In this document: positions 30,664-35,808 of the stretch, piece after piece | Position numbering within the stretch: the first letter of the stretch is position 1 | How the letters are laid out: the number at the start of each line of letters is the position of its first letter | Source: a virus | Virus record (IMG/VR): IMGVR_UViG_3300028860_000054 | Location: 1 to 35,808 of that record | Reading direction: 5' to 3' (one strand) | DNA: 35,808 nt | Notes under the pieces: generated by a model | What the model was told of the DNA's origin: nothing | What the model saw: only the letters and a program-made list of their open reading frames with translations | Databases searched by the model: none | Translations under genes and position numbers: made by a program

Positions 30664-30753
30664 GGCAGGGTGTCCTGCCTAAACCCGTCCGCTCCGCTAG
30701 GCTAACGTCAAACGACGCTCTAGCAGCGGGACATTCTTCTAGGACGGGTTTAG
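30664..30753 (+). ncRNA. Structured segment between a small gene and the tRNA
   Basis: GGCAGG (30664-30669) pairs with CCTGCC (30674-30679) in a tight hairpin right after the small basic gene. A second perfect 12-bp stem joins CTAAACCCGTCC (30679-30690) to GGACGGGTTTAG (30742-30753), enclosing 51 nt with smaller possible pairings (CCGCT with AGCGG, CGTC with GACG). No T-run follows either element. It may be a small RNA, a tRNA precursor leader or a DNA site. The tRNA-like gene begins 20 nt later. Confidence 0.4.
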
Positions 30754-30773
30754 ACAGCACATTCAAACCAAAA

Positions 30774-30870
30774 GCGGGGATAGCTCAGGGGTAGAGCAGC
30801 GGAAAAGTCCGGCATCGAAACCGGATACCTAATCCGCAGGTGAATGGTTCGAGTCCTTTTCCCCGCTCCA
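30774..30870 (+). tRNA. Oversized tRNA-like gene, anticodon ambiguous
   Basis: The acceptor stem GCGGGGA/TCCCCGC is perfect, with encoded U73-CCA, D-arm GCTC/GAGC and a T-loop TTCGAGT. The total is 97 nt. In a class I fold, GCGGA/TCCGC forms an anticodon stem at exactly the expected place, but the loop is 29 nt instead of 7. Alternatively TCCGG/CCGGA closes a loop with CGA (Ser-type) and ACCT/AGGT makes a long variable arm, leaving ten unpaired bases after the D-arm. U73 and the first three acceptor pairs fit tRNA-Gly better than tRNA-Ser. Amino acid identity is therefore unresolved. Confidence 0.6.
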
Positions 30871-30902
30871 ACATCAACAATCAACCGGAGGAGGAGAATA
30901 AC

Positions 30903-31136
30903 ATGGCAATCAGCTGGACAGATGTGGATAGCACGCAAATCGTTAGGGTGGGTTACGACGCGGAGACGCTGAAGGCGTATGTCGCGTTCAAGGATCGCAA
31001 GACGGGCGACGTTCAGAGTACCTATGAATACAGCAACTGCCCAGAGCAGGTGGTGACGGACATCATCAACGCGGACAGCGCCGGCCGGCAATTTGGAGCC
31101 ACTCTGAAGTTCGGATTCAATTACCGAAAAATCTAA
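30903..31136 (+). CDS. KTSC-domain protein
   Basis: A 77-residue protein starting at ATG 30903 after GGAGGAGGAG; an upstream ATG lies inside the tRNA-like gene and is rejected. The sequence follows the KTSC domain pattern: an N-terminal V-D-S-T-Q-I strand, GYDAETLKAYVAFKD, then YEYSNCPEQVVTDII and DSAGRQFGATLKFGFNY. KTSC domains occur alone in phages or fused to lysyl-tRNA synthetase-like and other proteins, possibly as RNA- or protein-binding modules; the function is not established. It lies immediately after the tRNA-like gene. Confidence 0.8.
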   Translation: MAISWTDVDSTQIVRVGYDAETLKAYVAFKDRKTGDVQSTYEYSNCPEQVVTDIINADSAGRQFGATLKFGFNYRKI

Positions 31137-31151
31137 CCACGGGAGGTGGAG

Positions 31152-31355
31152 ATGGCACTTACAAAGAAGTCGAAAGTGATCGCAAGTGGAATGTCGCCTA
31201 ATCTGCAAAAGGCGTTCGATTCCGAGTGGACCGCAACGGAGCGGTCTGACGATGCAGAAGCTGCTGTGCTTCGGGAGTATCATTATCATCTTCTACGCTG
31301 TGAGGAGTTGAAGATATTCCTGAAGAATTGTGGTTTCAGCGTTGACGGCGATTAA
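31152..31355 (+). CDS. Small hypothetical protein
   Basis: A 67-residue helical protein starting at ATG 31152, five bases after GGGAGG; GTG 31146 is part of that site and is rejected. It has a basic N-terminus (ALTKKSKVIASGMSPNLQKA) and His/Tyr-rich centre (REYHYHLLRCEELKIFLKN). No family recognised. Its stop codon overlaps the beginning of leader motif copy 5, and the nuclease gene follows. Confidence 0.62.
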   Translation: MALTKKSKVIASGMSPNLQKAFDSEWTATERSDDAEAAVLREYHYHLLRCEELKIFLKNCGFSVDGD

Positions 31356-31373
31356 GTCCAAATTTTGGAGGGG
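31354..31373 (+). promoter_or_regulatory. Dispersed leader motif, copy 5 (before the PD-(D/E)XK exonuclease)
   Basis: AAGTCCAAATTTTGGAGGGG (31354-31373) lies between a TAA stop and ATG 31380. The core TCCAAATTTTGGA is a palindrome around a central T. The right arm GGA is part of the GGAGGGG Shine-Dalgarno itself, so this copy most directly links the palindrome with translation start. Confidence 0.68.
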
Positions 31374-31379
31374 ATGGGG

Positions 31380-32045
31380 ATGGGGAGTGAGGCGTGGGGA
31401 CAAGCAATCGAGGGAGGATTCTATCAGGAATCGAACCATTGTTATCGTGATTCGTCAGGGGTAGTGATTCCTTCGGTTACGGGCGTCTTCGGGGCTCTTG
31501 GCCTGAGCGACTTCTCGATGATTGCCCCCGACGTTTTGGAGTGGAAGCGCGGTTTTGGAAACGCCGTTCACAAGGCTGTCGAGTATCTCGTCTTCGGGAA
31601 GTTGGATTGGGAATCCTGCCCTGATGAAATCATCCCAGCGGTTGTCGGCATTGAAAGTTGGTTGAAGTTGGTCGAGTATCAACCTTTAGCCGTGGAGGAG
31701 AAGAAGATCATCGTCCTCAACGGAATGCGGGTTGGTGGAACTCTCGACCATCGTGGGAGTTTGATCTACAAAGGAAAGCGTCGGCCCTGCATCCTCGATC
31801 TGAAGACCGGCAGTAAGGCTTCAGAGACTTGGGCATGGCAGACGGGGGCTTACACGGGAGGGGCACCGAAGCTGGAGGGCGATGTTTACGTTGGATGCGC
31901 TCTTCAGGTTGACAAAGATGGGCGAGTTACTCCATTCTGGGTAGACACTCTGAAGGCGAAGAGTAACTTCATTATCCTGTTGGCGGCGGCGAATCTGGCA
32001 GTCAACGCAAAATTGGCGAAGTTCAGAAATCAAGAGGAGGAGTAA
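31380..32045 (+). CDS. PD-(D/E)XK exonuclease (RecB/Cas4-like)
   Basis: A 221-residue nuclease. ATG 31380 is chosen by spacing from GGAGGGG; ATG 31374 is the alternative. Family motifs in order: GNAV-H64 (motif I), G-T-L-D123-H (motif II), I-L-D140-L-K142-T-G (motif III), and Q154-T-G-A-Y158 (QxxxY). These are the metal-binding and catalytic residues of phage exonucleases related to RecB and Cas4, which resect double-stranded ends to make 3' tails for the annealing protein. The RecT-type gene upstream makes a recombination role very likely. The C-terminus is acidic. Confidence 0.85.
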   Translation: MGSEAWGQAIEGGFYQESNHCYRDSSGVVIPSVTGVFGALGLSDFSMIAPDVLEWKRGFGNAVHKAVEYLVFGKLDWESCPDEIIPAVVGIESWLKLVEYQPLAVEEKKIIVLNGMRVGGTLDHRGSLIYKGKRRPCILDLKTGSKASETWAWQTGAYTGGAPKLEGDVYVGCALQVDKDGRVTPFWVDTLKAKSNFIILLAAANLAVNAKLAKFRNQEEE

Positions 32046-32047
32046 TC

Positions 32048-32788
32048 ATGGGGACAGCAGCAACAGCATTGGCATTGCCGAGGATCATCGAGATCCTTGG
32101 ACCGAGTGGCGAGTACGAGACCAAGCGTATCGCCTTGCGTAACGAGTACGGGACGATTGTTTTGGCGTCGAAGAAGTTGACGGTCGTCGAGACGACGGAA
32201 CAGGCAGAGACGGCCACGCAGTACGGCCGGTTGCTTCAGACGGCGGCGAAGGAGACGGAGACTTTTTTCAAGGGCGTGAAGTCTCAGATCGACGACATCA
32301 AGAAGCCGGTTTTGCAAGCCGAGAAGGACGACACAGGACCGTACAACACGGAGAAGACTCGTCTGGGCGGATTGCTAACGGCGTATCAGGCTGTGGAGCG
32401 CCGGAAGCGGGAAGAGGAAGAGCGTCTTGCCCGTGAGGTGGCTCAGAAGCAGGCGGAGGAGGATGCACTCCAACGGGCGCTTGAACTCGCAGCAGCGGGG
32501 GAATCTGAGGCGGCGGATGCAGTGCTGGAGGAGGAGGTCATCGCGGCTCCGGTGGTGATTCAGGCCGCGGCGCCCAAGCCGACAGGAAGCGTGGCGCGGA
32601 AGAACTATCAGATCGAGGTTACGGACCTGAAGGCGCTTGTCACGGCGGTAGTAGCAGGACAAGTGCCGTTGATGGCGGTTGTTGCGAACGAGAGCTTTTT
32701 GGGGCAGATGGCGAAGAGCATGAAGGAAAGTTTCTCTTATCCTGGCGTGAAGCTCATCGTTACCGAGTCCACCTCGTTCCGGGCGTAG
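32048..32788 (+). CDS. Coiled-coil protein of the recombination region
   Basis: A 246-residue protein starting at ATG 32048, three bases after the nuclease stop, with GAGGAGG upstream. The N-terminal domain is helical (QTAAKETETFFKGVKSQIDD). A long charged coiled coil follows (YQAVERRKREEEERLAREVA, continuing), then an Ala/Pro linker and a C-terminal fold (NYQIEVTDLKALVTAVVAGQ) ending SYPGVKLIVTESTSFRA. Similar proteins with a coiled coil and a C-terminal PGVxxxxxxxxxxR-type ending occur beside exonucleases in many phages. The biochemical role is unknown; I infer an accessory to the exonuclease and RecT. Confidence 0.72.
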   Translation: MGTAATALALPRIIEILGPSGEYETKRIALRNEYGTIVLASKKLTVVETTEQAETATQYGRLLQTAAKETETFFKGVKSQIDDIKKPVLQAEKDDTGPYNTEKTRLGGLLTAYQAVERRKREEEERLAREVAQKQAEEDALQRALELAAAGESEAADAVLEEEVIAAPVVIQAAAPKPTGSVARKNYQIEVTDLKALVTAVVAGQVPLMAVVANESFLGQMAKSMKESFSYPGVKLIVTESTSFRA

Positions 32789-32789
32789 C

Positions 32790-33185
32790 ATGGCCGGAAG
32801 CTCAAACATCCAACACTGCAACGAGAAGGCGAGGGAGTTCTATGGGGACTCCCCGCTTCTCCAGAGGATATGCACCGCGCACGGAATCACCTTGCGGGAC
32901 TTCGCAGCGATCTTCGGTATCGGAAAGAGTCTGGCGGGGGAGATTTTGAATCACCAAACCCTCCCGAAACTAGAGTTGGCGGTACAGATTGCGCGGTACT
33001 TCGAGTGTACGGTTGAGGAATTGTTTGGATGGCGGATTGACGATGATGGGAAGCGGAGACCGTTGCTGGTGATCGACCAGGAGACGGGTCAGGTTATGAA
33101 GTTGGTGGGGAAAAACAGGGTGGGTTCAATCGAGTTGGCAGTGGGGAAAGAATCGGGTTGCGGAGACGAAGGGGAGTTGTTATAG
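32790..33185 (+). CDS. Helix-turn-helix regulator with C-terminal extension
   Basis: A 131-residue protein starting at ATG 32790, one base after the previous stop. Residues 22-80 are an XRE-like domain (LLQRICTAHGITLRDFAAIF, then SLAGEILNHQTLPKLELAVQ and an ARYFECTVEELFGW end typical of the family). The C-terminal 50 residues are more variable and may dimerise or bind a ligand. It is the third helix-turn-helix protein of the early region. The gene ends just before the hairpin cluster at 33194-33272. Confidence 0.78.
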   Translation: MAGSSNIQHCNEKAREFYGDSPLLQRICTAHGITLRDFAAIFGIGKSLAGEILNHQTLPKLELAVQIARYFECTVEELFGWRIDDDGKRRPLLVIDQETGQVMKLVGKNRVGSIELAVGKESGCGDEGELL

Positions 33186-33193
33186 TCTCTGTA

Positions 33194-33272
33194 GCCGACA
33201 CCCCATGTCGGTTAGTCCGGCTCCCCAGTCGGACGCCTCCTCCCAGGGAGGGTGTTACGGCATCCTCCCTGG
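33194..33272 (+). promoter_or_regulatory. Three consecutive hairpins before the HNH endonuclease
   Basis: Stem 1: CCGACA (33195-33200) with TGTCGG (33206-33211), plus a G-U pair. Stem 2: GTCCG (33215-33219) with CGGAC (33230-33234). Stem 3: CCAGGGAGG (33243-33251) with CCTCCCTGG (33264-33272). The first two share a loop segment containing CCCCA and GTCGG arms, so they look like duplicated units. No T-run follows, so termination is less likely. They occupy the 115-nt gap before the endonuclease gene and may form a leader RNA, a binding site or mobile-element boundary. Confidence 0.6.
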
Positions 33273-33300
33273 CCTCCTCCGACCGTAAACGGAGATGAAC

Positions 33301-33804
33301 ATGAAGGATGATGAGAAGTGTTACGAATTGCCGATAGGGAGAGGTCTTGTTACCATTGTTGACAGTGGAGACTACGAGAAGTGTTCCAATCTAAAACTTG
33401 GTTCCAAGTGGGACAGTAAAAAGAAATGTTTTTACGCTACTGCATGGTTTCGAGGAGGTAAGTGCGGACACAAGATTCCGCTTGCGCGTGTAATCCTTGG
33501 ACTCGATATGTTCGATCTGCGAGAGGTTGACCATATCGACAACAAGAACACTCTCGATAATCGACATTCAAATCTTCGTGTAGGGACAACATCTCAGAAC
33601 CAAGCGAATGCCGTCAGAAGGGTTGATAATACATCTGGATTCAAGGGTGTGTATTGGAATAAAAAGAGGAAGCGATGGGTCGCGTTGATAAGGGTGAAAG
33701 GAAGACGTTATGGGTTAGGAGGATTTGTTACTCCACAAGATGCTCATGTGGCATATTGTAAAGCTGCGGTGAAGCATTTCGGAGAATTTGCGAGGTTTGA
33801 ATAG
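33301..33804 (+). CDS. HNH homing-type endonuclease with AP2 domain
   Basis: A 167-residue protein. ATG 33301 is chosen because GGAG at 33291-33294 is well spaced; ATG 33295 abuts it. An HNH core is seen in E-V-D-H78-I-D-N-K-N-T-L-D-N-R-H-S-N-L-R, where His78 and the later Asn and His residues make the metal-binding and catalytic site, followed by TTSQNQANA. Residues about 112-165 form an AP2 DNA-binding domain (SGFKGVYWNKKRKRWVALI, then DAHVAYCKAAVKHFGEFARF). This pairing is typical of free-standing phage homing endonucleases. The A/T-richer base composition than its neighbours suggests insertion. Confidence 0.9.
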   Translation: MKDDEKCYELPIGRGLVTIVDSGDYEKCSNLKLGSKWDSKKKCFYATAWFRGGKCGHKIPLARVILGLDMFDLREVDHIDNKNTLDNRHSNLRVGTTSQNQANAVRRVDNTSGFKGVYWNKKRKRWVALIRVKGRRYGLGGFVTPQDAHVAYCKAAVKHFGEFARFE

Positions 33805-33812
33805 GGGTGAGT

Positions 33813-34451
33813 ATGAAGATAATCATTGACAGTGATTTTCTCGAAGGTTTGACGTACAGAGGCGTGTTGGCTCTTGTGGCGGTGAACGCGCTCGGCGACG
33901 GGTCTTGGACAACCGCACAGTTGAGTCAGGCGGTGTCGTGCAACTCATCCCTCATGTTGGAAGGCATGGGGGAGTTGCATACGCTATGTCCGGAGTTCAT
34001 TGGGAAGCAGACGAAAAACAAGTGGCCTCTGGGGACGGGAGTGGCATCTACGGAGAAAGTCCAAATTTTGGAATCGGATTCGACCTGTAGGCAGGACTTC
34101 TTGGATGACGTGAAGAAGGCTTATGAATTCGTCAACAAGGGATTGCCATTCACGATGGGTTCCGCGGACGGGGCGGCGGTGAAGCGTTGGCTCAAGCAGA
34201 ACAAGGAAGTGACGCGGGAGGAGTGGAGACGCGCCCTGGGCAACCGTTACAAGTCAGAGGGTGTGGTGAAGACTCAGGCTTTGTATCTGTGGATTGGGAG
34301 GCTTCTGGAGTATCTGGAAGCGCCGCTGGACCGCTATGGGAAGACGATGCCGAACGGGATTGGAGGGAAGCATGGTGAAGCGCTTGGGCGGGAGCAAGGC
34401 AATTACGCTGCAAGGCAATCAGCAGTTGCAGCCGCAGGAGTTCAATCCTAA
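33813..34451 (+). CDS. Probable replication initiator with winged-helix-like N-terminus
   Basis: A 212-residue protein starting at ATG 33813, five bases after AGGGG; GTG 33807 is part of that site. Residues 10-50 (RGVLALVAVNALGDGSWTTA, then QLSQAVSCNSSLMLEGMGEL) look like a winged-helix DNA-binding domain. The rest is helical and basic (YEFVNKGLPFTMGSADGAA, then VKRWLKQNKEVTREEWRRAL). Position before a loader-like gene and DnaB suggests a lambda-O-like replication initiator; no origin repeats are visible inside. The leader motif core GTCCAAATTTTGGA occurs inside the gene at 34059-34072. Confidence 0.58.
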   Translation: MKIIIDSDFLEGLTYRGVLALVAVNALGDGSWTTAQLSQAVSCNSSLMLEGMGELHTLCPEFIGKQTKNKWPLGTGVASTEKVQILESDSTCRQDFLDDVKKAYEFVNKGLPFTMGSADGAAVKRWLKQNKEVTREEWRRALGNRYKSEGVVKTQALYLWIGRLLEYLEAPLDRYGKTMPNGIGGKHGEALGREQGNYAARQSAVAAAGVQS

Positions 34452-34659
34452 GCAGATCCGGGTTGACCTGATAGGCTCATGGCTGGAGAAGTTTGGGTCG
34501 ATAGCAGGGAAGGCGATCACGCCACAGTTGATAGCGGTCTACGTGGAAGCGTTGGCGGACATTGACGAGCGACGGCTTACGGCGGGGTTTGAAGAGTGCT
34601 TGAGGACGGTTACAGGTTGGCCGTGGCCCAGCACGGTGCGCGAAGCAAGCGAGTTGTGA
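34372..34659 (+). CDS. Probable helicase loader-type protein
   Basis: A 95-residue protein starting at ATG 34372 after GGAGGGAAG and overlapping the end of the previous gene by 80 nt. The C-terminal half (GKAITPQLIAVYVEALADI, then RRLTAGFEECLRTVTGWPWP) follows the pattern of small phage loaders and G39P-like proteins, where a domain ending near WPxP binds DnaB. The N-terminus is basic and flexible. Its place just upstream of the radical SAM and DnaB genes supports replication; a loading activity is inferred. Confidence 0.6.
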   Translation: MVKRLGGSKAITLQGNQQLQPQEFNPKQIRVDLIGSWLEKFGSIAGKAITPQLIAVYVEALADIDERRLTAGFEECLRTVTGWPWPSTVREASEL

Positions 34660-34669
34660 GGAGGGTTAC

Positions 34670-35689
34670 ATGGGGTTGGTAAAAATTGCAAAGAGGACGA
34701 CGAAGCTACTGGTTTCGACTCCTAATCTTTCGGTGATGCTACCAGGGGCATGTAACGCTAAGTGCGAGTTCTGCTTTTGGAACCGTGACCAAGATGCGAA
34801 CAAGTTTCCGATGATGAAGTTTGGTGAGCGGCTGGCTGCAATTCTCGATGCTCTACCGAAAGAGTTTTCGCACGTTAGCGTGACTGGAGGGGAGCCTACC
34901 ATCTCTCCGGTTCTTGAAGATGTGATGGAGGTTCTGAGGAAAAGAAAGAAGCGTTTCCCGAAAGTTGTTCTGACGACAAACGGTGTTCGTCTTCGGAAGC
35001 AAGAGGTAATCCTCTCTGGAGTTGTGAAACATATTAACATCAGCCGTCACCACGCCTCCGATACTCTCAACGAGAATATATTCAAGACGAAGAGTGTTCC
35101 ATCAACCAGAGAACTTCGCGGCCTGATTGATGACATTCAATGGGCCGACATCTGTTTCAACTGCGTGGTGCCTCCAGATGTTTCTGTGAATTTCTGCCGG
35201 GAGTTCATTGACTACTCCAAGAACTTCAAGAATCTGGCGGCTGTCAACTTCCGTATCTACCACGATTCGATGGAAGATTGTCCGGCGATGGAGATGTTTG
35301 GGCGCGACTGGGGATTCAGGGATGTGAGTACCTGCCCGGTCTGTAAGGTGGCGCGAATGCAGGTTGGCGAGATGCAGGTCAACTGGAAGTATTCCGTCAT
35401 GGAGCCGACGCAGCACTGGGATGGGATCTATGAGTTGGTAGTTCAGCCGGACGGACGGTTGACGGCGGATTGGGCTGGATTGTTGGAAGTAAAACCGGAG
35501 GAGATTCAAGGAGGAGTTATGGCAAAGTCGAAACGGGAGTTGGCGGAAGAACTTATCGAACTAGCGAAGCGTTTGCTTGAGGAAGACGACTCCAAGAAGC
35601 CCATCAATAAGCTCCGCAAGAAGCCCAGCCATCGTGTTGAGTATTCAGGTGGAAGTTGCCATTCACCGAGCGGCGGAGGGTGCCACTAA
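34670..35689 (+). CDS. Radical SAM enzyme with Cys-His-rich C-terminal tail
   Basis: A 339-residue protein after GAGGAGGG. The 4Fe-4S motif is C28-N-A-K-C32-E-F-C35, with the SAM-binding T72-G-G-E-P-T77 and a strand VVLTTNGVRL typical of MoaA/SPASM-like radical SAM enzymes. A second Cys pair (C222-P-V-C225) could bind an accessory cluster. The catalytic part appears to end near residue 283. From M284 the sequence becomes a 56-residue helical, charged segment ending SGGSCHSPSGGGCH, preceded by a perfect internal Shine-Dalgarno. QueE or viperin identity is not supported. A RiPP maturase acting on its own tail, or on a separately translated tail, is the leading inference. Confidence 0.85.
   Translation: MGLVKIAKRTTKLLVSTPNLSVMLPGACNAKCEFCFWNRDQDANKFPMMKFGERLAAILDALPKEFSHVSVTGGEPTISPVLEDVMEVLRKRKKRFPKVVLTTNGVRLRKQEVILSGVVKHINISRHHASDTLNENIFKTKSVPSTRELRGLIDDIQWADICFNCVVPPDVSVNFCREFIDYSKNFKNLAAVNFRIYHDSMEDCPAMEMFGRDWGFRDVSTCPVCKVARMQVGEMQVNWKYSVMEPTQHWDGIYELVVQPDGRLTADWAGLLEVKPEEIQGGVMAKSKRELAEELIELAKRLLEEDDSKKPINKLRKKPSHRVEYSGGSCHSPSGGGCH
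35519..35689 (+). CDS. Possible internally started RiPP precursor-like peptide
   Basis: An in-frame ATG at 35519 within the radical SAM gene is preceded by AAGGAGGAG at 35508-35516, an excellent ribosome binding site. It would give a 56-residue peptide: a helical, charged leader-like part (AKSKRELAEELIELAKRLL, then EEDDSKKPINKLRKK) and a C-terminal SGGSCHSPSGGGCH, two copies of SGG[S/G]CH two residues apart. Leader plus short Cys/Ser/His core is the usual form of a precursor modified by a radical SAM enzyme. Whether the peptide is made separately, fused, or both is unknown. A structural Cys-His metal site is the main alternative. Confidence 0.5.
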   Translation: MAKSKRELAEELIELAKRLLEEDDSKKPINKLRKKPSHRVEYSGGSCHSPSGGGCH

Positions 35690-35690
35690 A

Positions 35691-35808
35691 ATGGGGAAGC
35701 CGGTCAAGCAGTTGGGGAGCGGAGTGCCGGCGGACGCGCAGGCAGAACTCGCTATATTGGGGACGTTGCTTATAGAGAACGATACCTATTTTGACGCGAT
35801 CGGCGACC
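35691..35808 (+). CDS. DnaB-type replicative helicase, N-terminal fragment
   Basis: The gene starts at ATG 35691, one base after the radical SAM stop codon, and runs off the window end after 39 codons. The visible GVPADAQAELAILGTLLIEN resembles the N-terminal DnaB domain (P-x-x-x-E-A-E-x-x-L-G-x-L-L). DnaB-type helicases unwind DNA at the replication fork as hexamers. The preceding initiator-like and loader-like genes complete the expected replication module. Confidence 0.82.
   Translation, partial: MGKPVKQLGSGVPADAQAELAILGTLLIENDTYFDAIGD

Noticed and set aside
30679-30753. Integron-type attC site suggested by TAAAC and GTTTA arms
   Set aside because: The arms pair without the spacer and extrahelical bases of attC, and the box sequences are off by one base; no integrase or cassette is seen.
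30774-30870. Selenocysteine tRNA or archaeal-type intron-containing tRNA
   Set aside because: No TCA anticodon; the insert lacks the usual intron splice motif and U33 context.
34670-35689. Radical SAM protein as QueE or prokaryotic viperin
   Set aside because: The cluster motif is a plain CxxxCxxC and the surrounding sequence differs from viperin beyond the motif; no other 7-deazaguanine gene is present in the window.

Overview
The window is almost certainly part of a tailed bacteriophage genome (Caudoviricetes, probably podovirus-like) infecting an unidentified bacterium. Nearly every gene lies on the + strand. Genes are packed with short gaps or ATGA/TAATG overlaps and mostly follow strong GGAGG-type ribosome binding sites. 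A terminase ATPase, tail and ejection genes, a RecT/exonuclease pair, DnaB, HNH and tRNA genes occur together. There is no integrase, portal or major capsid gene, so a head module must lie outside the window. G+C looks to be in the mid-50s percent by eye. The host cannot be named; small basic proteins of the GRARIAAAQxxRW type hint at an Acidobacteriota-like host, but only weakly.

Layout. 1-1580: a 34-unit hexanucleotide array, a Nudix hydrolase between two short palindromes, a small unknown gene, and abutting tRNA-fMet and tRNA-Lys genes. 1580-9000: a packaging ATPase lacking a nuclease domain, a phage metallopeptidase, a 1,074-residue tail hub-like protein, a tail appendage protein, a GNAT acetyltransferase and small zinc proteins. 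9050-23512: three consecutive internal/ejection-type proteins, ending in a 3,914-residue polyvalent protein. That protein carries a ParB/DdrB-like region, a HEFAH metallopeptidase-like module and a complete SF2 helicase. A 72-codon gene appears to be embedded in it in another frame. 23560-24900: small unknown genes and a structured RNA candidate. 24900-26050: a divergent control region, with a two-gene leftward operon facing a Cro/cI-like regulator that looks leaderless. 26060-35808: early functions comprising zinc-ribbon and acidic small proteins, a DnaQ-like exonuclease, HTH regulators, a RecT-type annealing protein, an oversized tRNA, a KTSC protein, a PD-(D/E)XK exonuclease, an HNH-AP2 endonuclease, a probable replication initiator and helicase loader, a radical SAM enzyme, and the start of DnaB.

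The genes form a recognisable programme. RecT and the PD-(D/E)XK exonuclease form a recombination module. The initiator-like protein, small loader-like protein and DnaB form the replication core, with the DnaQ-like exonuclease and HTH proteins around it. The ejection proteins probably enter the host with the DNA, where the helicase and peptidase modules of the giant protein could act before phage transcription begins.

The most notable observations are: (1) a radical SAM enzyme whose last 56 codons have their own Shine-Dalgarno and start and end in two SGG[S/G]CH repeats, resembling a RiPP precursor fused to its maturase; (2) a palindromic element near consensus GTCCAAAATTYGGAGTRAG at several distant start sites; (3) the embedded gene in the giant ORF; (4) a 97-nt tRNA-like gene with two competing anticodon arms; (5) a phage-encoded initiator tRNA.
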